64,000 nucleotides of DNA from NCBI GenBank assembly GCA_037137375.1, contig JBAXKJ010000019.1, positions 1 to 64,000 on the forward strand. The letters run 5' to 3'. This DNA comes from CAINVV01 sp037137375 (GTDB lineage: Bacteria > Bacteroidota > Bacteroidia > Bacteroidales > Prolixibacteraceae). Made by a program: the position numbers and the translations under genes. The notes under the pieces were generated by a model. That model saw only the letters and a program-made list of their open reading frames with translations. It did not search any database and had not been told where the DNA came from. Shown here in pieces: positions 17,787 to 26,401 of this stretch; position 1 is the stretch's first letter; each line of letters starts with the position of its first letter.

Positions 17787-18368
17787 TCAATCCTGGAGAA
17801 GATCCATTTCTGATACCCCACCCGAAATGATAAATTTCATCGCCTCGGCTGAAGATATGTTCAACGGCTTGATTCTATTGGCTGGAACAAAATATAGTAT
17901 CCCTGAAATGTTGTATGAAAAAGGAAAATAGATGGCGACTTTGCCTTCCAAACCCATTTCCTCCATTTTGTCATTCGTTAAAAATCCCATTCTCCAGATA
18001 TCGTTTTTCTCATCAATTAATACTGCAACCGGCCTTTGAAATTTTTTTTCTTTGCCAACAAAGGCTGAAAATAGGTCTTTCACAGAAGTGTATATCAAGC
18101 GAAGCAATGGTGCTCGTTCCAGTATGCTTTTAATCAAGAACTTAACTGGCCTGGCAAAAATTGTTTCACCAATGATTCCTAAAAATATCAGCAGGCAGAT
18201 GATGATCAAGATGCCCAATCCAGGAATTTTCAGCTGAAAGAATTTCTCGAGATAGGTGCTTAAAAGACCATCTGTAAACTGAAATAGAAAGAAAACAATG
18301 TAAATTGTGGCTGCCATGGGAGCTATCAGCAATAGTCCCTGCAACAAATAGGCGCCCAGTCGTTTCAT
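17787..18368 (-). CDS. DUF502 family membrane protein
   Basis: A 193-residue protein with two N-terminal membrane helices (about 8-30 and 49-68) and a soluble C-terminal half with the stretch around RAPLLRLIYTSVKDLFSAF that is typical of DUF502. The family is conserved in many bacteria and plants but has no assigned biochemical function. It lies 86 bases upstream of the zinc peptidase gene on the same strand. Confidence 0.85.
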   Translation of the reverse strand: MKRLGAYLLQGLLLIAPMAATIYIVFFLFQFTDGLLSTYLEKFFQLKIPGLGILIIICLLIFLGIIGETIFARPVKFLIKSILERAPLLRLIYTSVKDLFSAFVGKEKKFQRPVAVLIDEKNDIWRMGFLTNDKMEEMGLEGKVAIYFPFSYNISGILYFVPANRIKPLNISSAEAMKFIISGGVSEMDLLQD

Positions 18369-18492
18369 ATTTCCGTCAATAGATTTTATACAAATATAAT
18401 CAAAAGCTGACTAGAAATGGAGAAATGATTGGGCACTTTGTTTGGCGAATAGCCCTACGATCTGTTAATTATCGGTTCTTCTGAGGTGATTG

Positions 18493-18810
18493 TCAAACAA
18501 TTTTAATCATGGTTAACAACATTTTAAAGGGCTTAGAAGCTTCAACTGAATGAATTTTTCCAGCAGGCAAAATAATACTATCGCCTGCACCCATGGGGTA
18601 TTTGGTTTCTTCGATTGAGAAACAACATTCTCCATCCAGAATCTGGACCAGCGCATCAAAAGGTGCGACATGAGGACTAAGTCCCTGTCCTTGATCAAAG
18701 GCAAACAATGTAATAGTACCTGAAGATTTTTTGATGATGGTCTTGCTTACGACCGCATCTTTAGAATAACTGATGTCATTTACGAGATTAAATAATATGC
18801 CAGTTTCCAT
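18493..18810 (-). CDS. Small cupin-domain protein
   Basis: A 105-residue single-domain cupin. The two cupin motifs are visible: a G..LSPHVAPFDALVQILDGE segment and PMGAGDSIILPAGKIHSV. The histidines would bind one metal ion. Small cupins of this type often act as sensors or binding proteins. It follows the ferredoxin-like gene by 48 bases on the same strand, so the two are probably co-transcribed. Confidence 0.85.
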   Translation of the reverse strand: METGILFNLVNDISYSKDAVVSKTIIKKSSGTITLFAFDQGQGLSPHVAPFDALVQILDGECCFSIEETKYPMGAGDSIILPAGKIHSVEASKPFKMLLTMIKIV

Positions 18811-18858
18811 GATAATATTTTGTTAAGTATTTGTAATTTATAATTATATATAAGTCAA

Positions 18859-19740
18859 TTAAACCCATTGTTCATCTAAAATTTCCCCTTTTATGCTGAC
18901 TGTAACGGCCTTTACCGGGACTTTCCTACTAGAACGCTGGGCTGCCATTTGGACCAGTTGAAGTAATCCACCGCAGCAGGGTACTTCCATAATCAGTACA
19001 GTTATCGTGTTTAACTTAGAGCCATCAATCAAATCCATCAATTTTTTCAGGTAAATTTCCTTACCCTGGTCCAATTTGGGACAAGCAATTACCAGTGACC
19101 TGTTTTTTAACCAATTGGAATGAAAGTCTCCCAATGAGAAAGCGGAGCAGTCGGATGCCACTAAAAGATCCGATCCTTGGAAATAACTTGCAGCCGGATT
19201 GATTAAATGAAGTTGAACCGGCCATTGTCTAAGTTGGGAAGCTGCAGACACCGTTTTCTCCTGACTCATCGGTCGAATACCGGCAGGATCGAAGGAAACA
19301 GTCTGCGAACCAGGGCATCCGCCGCCGCAACCTGTGGTAGTCGCAGTTTCAATTACCTGATGTACAGCATTTTTAACATCCTGAACTTTAAAATTCAAAT
19401 CTGCCTCATGCAGTATCAAAAATCCCATTCCCTGTTTCAAAAATGTCGTTTCATTGTGTTCTTTAAGATGTCTAAGGTGTGCAACAACTGTATTAAAACC
19501 TTTTCTTACCATTGCTTCCATGACTTTTACTTCATCGTAAGGTTCTGCTTCCCGCTGTTCGATGGTGATTGCCCCTTCCGGGCAATGTCCAATGCAGGCA
19601 CCCAGACCGTCACACATGAGTTCACTTACAAGTCTTACTTTTCCGTCAATGATTTGAAGGGCTCCTTCATGACAATTTGGCACACAATCACCACAACCGG
19701 TACATAAATCTTCGTCAATCTTGATAATATCGCGTAACAT
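18859..19740 (-). CDS. Cysteine-rich 4Fe-4S ferredoxin-like protein
   Basis: A 293-residue protein. The first cluster motif is complete (Cys13, 16, 19, 23). In the second, Leu46 replaces one cysteine (Cys43, 49, 53 remain), a change common in this family. A TGCGGGCPGS segment in the middle and a paired cysteine in EVPCCGG near residue 264 offer further ligands. In other anaerobes and facultative bacteria such proteins are found near hydroxylamine reductase genes and NO-responsive regulators. Here it is divergent from a Crp/Fnr gene, and a perfect palindrome lies between them. Function is inferred only as electron transfer. Confidence 0.82.
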   Translation of the reverse strand: MLRDIIKIDEDLCTGCGDCVPNCHEGALQIIDGKVRLVSELMCDGLGACIGHCPEGAITIEQREAEPYDEVKVMEAMVRKGFNTVVAHLRHLKEHNETTFLKQGMGFLILHEADLNFKVQDVKNAVHQVIETATTTGCGGGCPGSQTVSFDPAGIRPMSQEKTVSAASQLRQWPVQLHLINPAASYFQGSDLLVASDCSAFSLGDFHSNWLKNRSLVIACPKLDQGKEIYLKKLMDLIDGSKLNTITVLIMEVPCCGGLLQLVQMAAQRSSRKVPVKAVTVSIKGEILDEQWV

Positions 19741-19772
19741 ATACTTATGAGTATTAAATATTAATTTCGTTG

Positions 19773-19780
19773 CAAAAATA
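19773..19780 (-). promoter_or_regulatory. -7 element of the ferredoxin-like gene
   Basis: TATTTTTG on the minus strand, with a predicted start near 19768. No TTTG is present at -33, which fits a promoter that needs an activator. The palindrome at 19802-19817 would be centred about 41-42 bases upstream of that start. Confidence 0.55.
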
Positions 19781-19801
19781 AGGCAGATTGCGTGCCTAAA
19801 A

Positions 19802-19817
19802 TGTAACAGTTGTTACA
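19802..19817. promoter_or_regulatory. Palindromic operator for a Crp/Fnr-type regulator
   Basis: TGTAACA-GT-TGTTACA is a perfect seven-base inverted repeat in the divergent promoter region. Its size and symmetry suit a dimeric Crp/Fnr protein, and the regulator gene begins 20 bases away. Binding by that regulator is inferred. Confidence 0.7.
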
Positions 19818-19836
19818 AATCACTTTTTTTTCATCT

Positions 19837-20508
19837 ATGTATCAAATATTATTGAATTCACCACTTTTCAGAGGACTTACATCAGATGAGCTGGATGCTT
19901 TGATGCAAAATATCAATCACCAGATCAGACAATTCAGAAACGGTGAATTATTGGCTCAGGCGGGAGAAGGTGTTGATATGGCCATTTTATTATTACAAGG
20001 CAGATTACAGGGTGAAATGGTCGATTTTGCAGGTAATTCATTGAAAATAGAAGAGTTAGACCCTCCGCAAATGGTGGCGGCGGCGTTCTTATTTGGCCCT
20101 CAAAATAAGTTTCCTGTATTTTTGAGCGCTAAAACCGAAGGTCGGATCATGGTAATATTAAAAAAGGATTTCACAAGGATGCTTTCTTTAGAGCCCCGTG
20201 TCATGGTTAATTATTTAAATATTGTCTCTGCAAAAGCACAATTCTTGTCCGGCAAGATTACTTTTCTTTCGCTAAAGACTATCAGGGAAAAAATCGCTTT
20301 TTATCTGTTGCAAAGAGCTAAACAGTCTCCAAATATACAGGTAGATATTGATCAGACCCAGACAGCTCTGGCTGATCTGTTTGGAGTGACGAGGCCGTCC
20401 CTTACCAGGAGTGTCCTGGAAATGGAAAAACAGGGAATTTTGGAGTGGTCCAAGGAAAAGGTGTTCATCAAGAATCTCCGAATGTTAAACCAAATTCTTG
20501 GCAGATAA
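19837..20508 (+). CDS. Crp/Fnr family transcriptional regulator
   Basis: A 223-residue protein with an N-terminal cyclic-nucleotide-binding-like beta-barrel, a long dimer helix (about residues 115-140) and a C-terminal winged helix (QTALADLFGVTRPSLTRSVLEMEKQG). The N-terminal half lacks the cysteine cluster of Fnr, so it does not sense oxygen by that route; a heme- or NO-sensing role as in HcpR/DNR types is possible. A TTG start at 19810 would put the start inside the palindrome, so the ATG at 19837 is chosen. Position of the palindrome 20 bases before the ATG suggests autoregulation. Confidence 0.88.
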   Translation: MYQILLNSPLFRGLTSDELDALMQNINHQIRQFRNGELLAQAGEGVDMAILLLQGRLQGEMVDFAGNSLKIEELDPPQMVAAAFLFGPQNKFPVFLSAKTEGRIMVILKKDFTRMLSLEPRVMVNYLNIVSAKAQFLSGKITFLSLKTIREKIAFYLLQRAKQSPNIQVDIDQTQTALADLFGVTRPSLTRSVLEMEKQGILEWSKEKVFIKNLRMLNQILGR

Positions 20509-20540
20509 GTAAGTAGTTCAATCACTCCATCAGATATCTT

Positions 20541-20584
20541 ATAAAAACGCAAAGGCCTGATTCTTAAGGCCTTTGCGTTTTTAT
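20541..20584. terminator. Bidirectional terminator
   Basis: A perfect 18-base stem (20541-20558 with 20567-20584) with an eight-base loop. A-run and T-run flank it on either side. It lies between the convergent regulator and barrel-protein genes. Confidence 0.9.
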
Positions 20585-20598
20585 ATATTGTGAAAAGA

Positions 20599-21372
20599 TC
20601 AAAATGCAATCCCAATACTAATTCCGCCTCTCAGCCATGGATAAGGAATGGAAGAACCTGTCACATCGACCTGATCTGTACCGTTTCGTTTGACTGTAAT
20701 CTTATCGGCAAGGAAGGAAGGCAGATCTTTTACATTCGTCCTCACGTTACTTTCAACTTCATTAATCATGTTTATATCAGATGATTTGACCGTTGCAGTA
20801 ATATTTAGCAATCCGGCTTCGAGTCCAAGAAAATAAAAATCGAGTGATATTCTTTTGGCAATCAGGGCCTGAACACCCCACTGAATCCCGAAGTTCAGTG
20901 TATTACCGTCAATCGTGAACTTCTCTGTATACTGTTTAGTAAGATTTGGATTAATGGGATCCGGACCGGTCTTCTGATTGTCGGCAGTTGCATTGATTTT
21001 CTGATATTTCAGGTAGGGTGAAAAATAAAATCCGGAAGGCTGGATCCTGTGGCCGGAGTAGTGACGATAGGCTGCCCGAATACTCATTGTTGAAAAAGCA
21101 TCATTTGAAACTTTATCACTGCTGGAATTGTCGTTAATTGAACTGGCAAAAGACTTGCTTTGAGGTAAACCGATGCCTAGTATGAAGGAACTTTTCTGCG
21201 TGAATTTTCTTTCATATTCGAAAGATAAAGAATTGAAAGCCAGGTTAGTTGGAAGAAATTTGATAACATTCTTCCTACCAACAGGTTTCACTATGGTGCT
21301 ATCTTTCACATCTTGTCCAACGACATGAATAGCAAGCAAGGTAAACGCAAGGATTAGGATTTTTGTTTTCAT
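20599..21372 (-). CDS. Outer-membrane beta-barrel protein
   Basis: A 257-residue protein with a signal peptide (MKTKILILAFTLLAIHVVGQ, cleaved after residue 19 or so) and alternating strand patterns through to a C-terminal aromatic (IAF). This is the usual form of Bacteroidota barrel proteins of unknown function. The in-frame codon at 21471 lies inside the tRNA-Arg gene, so the ATG at 21372 is chosen. It is downstream of tRNA-Arg on the same strand. Confidence 0.8.
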   Translation of the reverse strand: MKTKILILAFTLLAIHVVGQDVKDSTIVKPVGRKNVIKFLPTNLAFNSLSFEYERKFTQKSSFILGIGLPQSKSFASSINDNSSSDKVSNDAFSTMSIRAAYRHYSGHRIQPSGFYFSPYLKYQKINATADNQKTGPDPINPNLTKQYTEKFTIDGNTLNFGIQWGVQALIAKRISLDFYFLGLEAGLLNITATVKSSDINMINEVESNVRTNVKDLPSFLADKITVKRNGTDQVDVTGSSIPYPWLRGGISIGIAF

Positions 21373-21441
21373 AGAATTTCGGATTAACAGTTTAAATTTA
21401 AAAAATTTATACGTTAATTCAAAAGAAAGGTAAAAAAAATG

Positions 21442-21513
21442 TGACCCCACCGGGATTCGAACCCAGATCAAAGGAACCGGAATCCTCCATTCTATCCATT
21501 AAACTATGGGGCC
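21442..21513 (-). tRNA. tRNA-Arg (anticodon CCG)
   Basis: A 72-base cloverleaf on the minus strand. GGCCCCA (21513-21507) pairs with TGGGGTC. The anticodon stem GAGGA/TCCTT encloses TTCCGGT with anticodon CCG (21480-21478), which reads CGG codons. The T-arm has GGTTCGAATCC. CCA is not encoded. Confidence 0.96.
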
Positions 21514-21545
21514 ATATCTGAGCCGCAAATGTAGCAATAATCTGA

Positions 21546-21576
21546 TTTGGCAGCTTCCGGCGATTTAATATTTTTG
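21546..21576 (+). promoter_or_regulatory. Consensus promoter of the nuclease fusion gene
   Basis: TTTG (21546-21549), 19 bases and TATTTTTG (21569-21576) match the consensus exactly. The box ends five bases before the ATG at 21582, so the transcript is expected to begin at or very near the start codon. Confidence 0.7.
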
Positions 21577-21581
21577 TAGTA

Positions 21582-22934
21582 ATGAACTATTCCATTATTG
21601 ATGTCGAAACTACCGGGAGTTCCCCTATTGCAGGGAAAATCACCGAAATTGCCATCTATGTATTTAATGGATCTGATATTATCGATTCATTTGTTACACT
21701 TGTAAACCCCGAGTGCAGCATTCCTTGGAACATTACGAGACTTACCGGTATCACCAATGAAATGGTTGAATCTGCTCCGAAATTCTATGAAATAGCTAAG
21801 AAAATCGTTGAAATTACAGCCAATACCATTTTTGTCGCTCACAATGCTTCATTCGACTATTCTTTTGTCAGAGAGGAGTTTAAGCGTCTTGGGTATGACT
21901 ATAAACGGAAAACATTGTGCACAGTCAACCTTAGCAGAAAGTTAATCCCCGGACTTCCCTCCTACTCACTTGGAAATATCTGTAACGATCTGAATATCAT
22001 CATTGAAGGTCGGCATCGGGCCGGAGGGGACGCCCTGGCGACGGTTAAACTGTTTGATTTGATTATGAAGCAGAACGAAACCCTCGAACATGATCTTTTC
22101 TCTGGTCATAAGGGCAATCTTTCTGAAGAGGCAATCGCCAAAATACCGGGTACCTGCGGTGTATATTATTTGTATGACGCGAAAGGTGAACTGATTTATA
22201 CAGGCAAAAGCAAAAACATTCATCAACGAATACTCTCTCACCTGAATAACCGGCTTACCAGGAAAGCCATGGAATTGAGTAATCTTGTCGCCTCAGTCGG
22301 TCATGAAGAGACTGGAAGTGAGTTGGTTGCACTTCTTCTTGAATCAGAAGAGATCAAGAAGAACCGCCCCCGTTTCAACAGGTCCCAGCGGCGCTCGGCC
22401 AATAATTTCGGAATTTTTTCTTTCGAAGATGAGAAGGGATACCTGCACCTTCACGTAAAAAAAATTGAAGAGGAAGATATCCCACTAACTTCTTTTAATT
22501 TCTACCAGGAAGGCATTGATTTTCTCCATCAAAGGGCGGAAAGATTCTCCTTGTGCAAGAAACTGTGCCACCTCGACGTTCATGGTAATACCTGTTTTAA
22601 TTCGGGGTTTGGGGTATGCAAAGGTGCCTGCGAAGGGAAGGAATTGCCTGAATCATACAATATTCGGGTTAGGGAAGTTATCAAACCCTGGCTGTTTCAT
22701 TCACCTGATTTTTTCATTCTGGAAAAGGGGAAACACCATGGAGAACTGGCCGTGGTGAAGATTGCACAGGGAAAATATATCGGCTTTGGATATGTCTCAA
22801 CTGACGATCGAAATATTGATATAGAGATACTTAATGATTGTATTCACATACGGCAAGATAACTGGGATGTGAGAAATATCATCAAGAGTTACCTGAAAAA
22901 GAATTTTAGACAGCTCAGAATCATTGAGTTTTAA
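21582..22934 (+). CDS. DnaQ-type exonuclease fused to a GIY-YIG (UvrC-like) nuclease
   Basis: A 450-residue two-domain protein. Residues 1-165 are a DEDD 3'-5' exonuclease (Asp7, Glu9 in DVETTG; HNASFDYSF near 87; HRAGGDALAT near 142). Residues 188-270 are a GIY-YIG endonuclease (TCGVYYLYD, LIYTGKSKN), as in UvrC and Cho. A C-terminal domain of about 170 residues carries the cluster CKKLCH...CFNSGFGVCKGAC. Fusions of this kind are found in several phyla and are thought to act in DNA repair. It converges with the photolyase gene; the stops overlap by four bases. Confidence 0.9.
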   Translation: MNYSIIDVETTGSSPIAGKITEIAIYVFNGSDIIDSFVTLVNPECSIPWNITRLTGITNEMVESAPKFYEIAKKIVEITANTIFVAHNASFDYSFVREEFKRLGYDYKRKTLCTVNLSRKLIPGLPSYSLGNICNDLNIIIEGRHRAGGDALATVKLFDLIMKQNETLEHDLFSGHKGNLSEEAIAKIPGTCGVYYLYDAKGELIYTGKSKNIHQRILSHLNNRLTRKAMELSNLVASVGHEETGSELVALLLESEEIKKNRPRFNRSQRRSANNFGIFSFEDEKGYLHLHVKKIEEEDIPLTSFNFYQEGIDFLHQRAERFSLCKKLCHLDVHGNTCFNSGFGVCKGACEGKELPESYNIRVREVIKPWLFHSPDFFILEKGKHHGELAVVKIAQGKYIGFGYVSTDDRNIDIEILNDCIHIRQDNWDVRNIIKSYLKKNFRQLRIIEF

Positions 22935-24259
22935 GCCTCTTCCCCACCCAATGCTTCTTTATACCTGGCAATCGCCCTATCGCGGGCAAAAGTGTGATCA
23001 ATGATTCTTTCAGGGTACTGTTCAGTGCCAAACTCGGGTACCCATTTCTTAATATAGGAGTGGTCAGGATCAAATCTTTCGGTCTGGATCTCGGGATTGA
23101 AGATTCTGAAATAGGGTACCGCATCGCAACCGGAGCTGGCGGCCCATTGCCATCCACCATTATTGGAGGCCATGTCGTAGTCGTTCAGATTGGCGGCGAA
23201 ATAGGTCTCCCCCCATCTCCAATCGATGAGAAGATGCTTACAAAGGAAACTTGCTGTTACCATTCTCACCCTGTTGTGCATGAATCCAGTCTGATTGAGT
23301 TCCCTCATGCCGGCATCAACCAATGGATATCCGGTAAGTCCTTCACACCAGGCCTTGAACTGATTCTGATCATTTTCCCATCTGATATTGTCAAAAGCCG
23401 GCTTGAATGCCCGGGTTAAAACCTGAGGAAAAAACCATAGGATCTGACTGTAAAAATTTCTCCAGATAAGCTCTGATAAATAGGTTTCAGAGTGCTGCAT
23501 CGCCAGCGCAGTTATTCTTCGGATACTTACAGTCCCAAACCTAAGGTGGATACTTAACCTCGAAGTTCCGTTCATCCAGGGGAAATCCCTGGATTCCTTA
23601 TAATTCTCCAGCAGACTCTGAGGCAGGGATTTAGGAGGGAAATCGACATCTAACTTTGAAAAACCTAAAGACTCCATAGATGGCATAGCCAATGGCTTCA
23701 TCCTGATGAAGTTATGAAAGTAGAGGGTGGTCTTATTGGCCTTCACACAATCAAGGTTTAGTTTTTCTATGAAACAGTTTTTGTAGGGAGTAAAAACGGT
23801 ATAGGGCTTGCCATCCTTCTTGACCAGCTCATTCTTTTCGAACAATACATGGTCTTTGTAGGAGATGAATTCTGTCCGGTTGATTTTCAGGTAGCGTTCA
23901 ACCTCCATATCGCGGTAATTCGCGTAAGGTTCGTAATCGCGGTTACAGTAAACGCTGCAGATATGGTATTTTTCAGAGAGATTTTTAAAGATATTCAAGG
24001 GTCTGCCATGAGCTACCATGAGTGTCGACCCAATCTTTTCCAATTCGTCTTTAATATTTAGCAGCGACTTATATATAAAATTGATCCTGTAATCTGCTTT
24101 ATTGGGTAACCTCTCCAGAATTGCGGAATCAAAAATAAAAAGGGGTAAAACATTTTCCCGTGTTTTCAAGGCATGAAACAGGGCCGTATTGTCATCTAAA
24201 CGCAGATCGCGCCGTAACCATACGATATTTACCAACGGTTTTTCCTTAAGGGTTGTCAT
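22931..24259 (-). CDS. phrB: Deoxyribodipyrimidine photolyase (cryptochrome/photolyase family)
   Basis: A 442-residue flavoprotein. The N-terminal alpha/beta antenna domain begins VWLRRDLRLDDN. The C-terminal FAD domain holds the segments GTSRLSIHLRFGTVSIR, SELIWRNFYSQILW, TGYPLVDAGMREL and NNGGWQWAASSG. It would split UV-made pyrimidine dimers with blue light. Class I CPD photolyase is the most likely type. The neighbouring nuclease fusion suits a common repair role. Confidence 0.92.
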   Translation of the reverse strand: MTTLKEKPLVNIVWLRRDLRLDDNTALFHALKTRENVLPLFIFDSAILERLPNKADYRINFIYKSLLNIKDELEKIGSTLMVAHGRPLNIFKNLSEKYHICSVYCNRDYEPYANYRDMEVERYLKINRTEFISYKDHVLFEKNELVKKDGKPYTVFTPYKNCFIEKLNLDCVKANKTTLYFHNFIRMKPLAMPSMESLGFSKLDVDFPPKSLPQSLLENYKESRDFPWMNGTSRLSIHLRFGTVSIRRITALAMQHSETYLSELIWRNFYSQILWFFPQVLTRAFKPAFDNIRWENDQNQFKAWCEGLTGYPLVDAGMRELNQTGFMHNRVRMVTASFLCKHLLIDWRWGETYFAANLNDYDMASNNGGWQWAASSGCDAVPYFRIFNPEIQTERFDPDHSYIKKWVPEFGTEQYPERIIDHTFARDRAIARYKEALGGEEA

Positions 24260-24365
24260 TCGAAAATGTTCAATTTATCGGCCTTGAAATATAAGAAAAA
24301 ACAAAACTAACTCTACCTTTGCAGCATTAAAAATTAGCGAATATTAATAATCATCATCATTCCAC

Positions 24366-25394
24366 ATGAGTAAGAGAGGTTTTGCCAGCGACAACAATTC
24401 AGGCATCCATCCGGCTATCCTGAAAGCCATAGAAATAGCCAATATTGGACATGCAGTCGGATATGGTGATGACATTTATACGATTGAAGCGAAAAGGCTT
24501 TTCAGGGAAGAATTTGGGCAGGAAACTGAAATTTTCTTCACTTTAACAGGAACAGGCGCAAATATTCTCTCCATTCAAACGCTTTGTCCTTCCTTCGCCT
24601 CTATTTTATGTGCTGAGACGGCCCATATTCATACGGATGAGTGCGGCGCACCTGAAAAATTCACCGGTAGCAAATTGATTCCAATCCCTTCCGGGGATGG
24701 CAAAGTTTCACCGGTTGAGCTTTTAAAGAAATTGCATGGTTTTGGTAGCGAACACCATTCCCAGCCTGGTCTGCTGAGCATTTCGCAGGTAACTGAAATG
24801 GGAACTGTTTATACTCCCGAAGAAATAAAAAAACTAGCCGATATCGTTCACCAGCATGGCTTGTACCTGCATATGGACGGGGCAAGGATCGCCAATGCGG
24901 CAGTCTCTCTCGGACTGAATTTCAGGACCTTCACAAAAGATGCAGGGGTGGATGTCCTCTCCTTTGGTGGAACCAAGAATGGTTTGATGTTGGGTGAGGC
25001 TGTACTGATTTTTGATCCTAAACTTGCCAATAACACCAAATATTACCGCAAACAGGCGGCTCAGCTCTATTCCAAAATGAGATTCGTTTCAGCTCAGTTT
25101 ATCCCTTATCTGCGGGACAAAATATGGATGGAGACCGCCGGTCATTCCAATAAAATGGCCCGAATGTTGGCCGATAAAATCTCAGATCTCAAATCCGTAA
25201 AGATTACCCAAAAAGTAGATGCTAATGGCATATTTGTGATCCTCCCCCGTGAGATTATCCCGTTAATAAGAAAGGAGTATTTCTTTTATGACTGGGATGA
25301 ATCAAAAGGCGAGGTCAGGTTGATGACTTCTTTTGATACTACAGGAGAAGATGTCCTTCATATGGCAGCCTTATTAAAGTCACATCTGGATTAA
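24366..25394 (+). CDS. Low-specificity L-threonine aldolase
   Basis: A 342-residue PLP enzyme of fold type I. It starts with FASDNNSGIHP and carries the PLP lysine Lys204 in SFGGTKNG; the Asp of MDGAR near residue 171 holds the pyridine ring. The expected reaction is threonine or allo-threonine to glycine and acetaldehyde. TACCTTTG at 24314-24321 is a likely -7 element, 44 bases upstream. Other beta-eliminating lyases of this fold are a less likely alternative. Confidence 0.88.
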   Translation: MSKRGFASDNNSGIHPAILKAIEIANIGHAVGYGDDIYTIEAKRLFREEFGQETEIFFTLTGTGANILSIQTLCPSFASILCAETAHIHTDECGAPEKFTGSKLIPIPSGDGKVSPVELLKKLHGFGSEHHSQPGLLSISQVTEMGTVYTPEEIKKLADIVHQHGLYLHMDGARIANAAVSLGLNFRTFTKDAGVDVLSFGGTKNGLMLGEAVLIFDPKLANNTKYYRKQAAQLYSKMRFVSAQFIPYLRDKIWMETAGHSNKMARMLADKISDLKSVKITQKVDANGIFVILPREIIPLIRKEYFFYDWDESKGEVRLMTSFDTTGEDVLHMAALLKSHLD

Positions 25395-25453
25395 AAATGG
25401 GTTAAGCCGCTTTTTTGTTGTATTTTTGCGGTCTATGCTAAATATTACCTTTC

Positions 25454-26401
25454 ATGATTAGTCGAAGGATTATCCGAACAAAAGTGCTGCAGATACTCTA
25501 TGCGCACGTCTCCTCTCCAGAAAAATCAATCATCGCCTCTGAGAGCGAATTGCATTTCAGCATCCAGAAAACATACGATTTATACCATCTTCTGCTCATA
25601 CTTCCGATCGAATTATGCGATTATGCAGAGAAAATAATGGAAATCAGAAAGCAAAAAAACTTTCCTACCGAGGCAGAATTGAATCCTAATTTGCGATATA
25701 TTTCCAACCGTCTGATCAGTAAGTTAAGGAATAACAAGGATTTGTCGGCTTATGTTGATAAAAACAAGATCAACTGGGCTAATAGTCAGGAATTGGTAAA
25801 GAAAATTTATCAGTCGATGGTGGAATCCGAAGTTTACAAAGATTATCTTGCTGAAAATGAGGATGATTTCCAACATGACAAAAAATTCTTTGAAGACTTT
25901 TTTGCAGAGGTTTTATTAAAATGTGAATTTGTTTTCAACGAATTTGAAGAACAAAGTATCTACTGGAATGATGACCTTGATTTCGTCGTCTCCATGGTGA
26001 TCAAGACGCTGAAGAAATTCCGGGAAGACAACGGCAGTAATGATCATTTATCTTCCTTATACAAGGATGAGGAAGACAAGGAATTTACAGTCGATCTTTT
26101 CAGGAAGACCTTGCGCAATAAAGAGGAAAACCTTAAAACGATTGAGACATATACGAAGAACTGGGATGTGGACAGGGTGGCCACCATGGACATTCTGATT
26201 ATGGAACTAGCACTCACTGAACTTACTGAGTTTCCTTCTATTCCGGTGAAAGTCAGTCTGAATGAATATATTGAGCTGGCGAAATATTACAGCACCCAGA
26301 GAAGCAGTATATTTATCAATGGTGTTTTGGACAGGATCACCAAAGATTTCAAGGAACAGGGTAAAATCATCAAAGCCGGAAGAGGTCTCCTGGAAGGATG
26401 A
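25454..26401 (+). CDS. nusB: Transcription antitermination factor NusB, long form
   Basis: A 315-residue protein. The C-terminal 150 residues form the NusB helical domain (DRVATMDILIMELALTEL, IPVKVSLNEYIELAKYYST). The N-terminal half is an extension, as is usual in Bacteroidota, and opens with the RxxRTKVLQILYAH pattern of the same fold. It acts in rRNA antitermination with NusE and the boxA sequence. TATTTTTG at 25421-25428 is a likely -7 element. The stop overlaps the next ATG in ATGA. Confidence 0.93.
   Translation: MISRRIIRTKVLQILYAHVSSPEKSIIASESELHFSIQKTYDLYHLLLILPIELCDYAEKIMEIRKQKNFPTEAELNPNLRYISNRLISKLRNNKDLSAYVDKNKINWANSQELVKKIYQSMVESEVYKDYLAENEDDFQHDKKFFEDFFAEVLLKCEFVFNEFEEQSIYWNDDLDFVVSMVIKTLKKFREDNGSNDHLSSLYKDEEDKEFTVDLFRKTLRNKEENLKTIETYTKNWDVDRVATMDILIMELALTELTEFPSIPVKVSLNEYIELAKYYSTQRSSIFINGVLDRITKDFKEQGKIIKAGRGLLEG

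Noticed and set aside
19207..19707. A 166-codon open frame opposite the ferredoxin-like gene
   Set aside because: The cysteine-rich frame on the other strand is the real gene; this one shows no domain.
19810..19836. TTG start for the Crp/Fnr gene
   Set aside because: The codon falls inside the palindromic operator, and the ATG at 19837 gives the standard N terminus.
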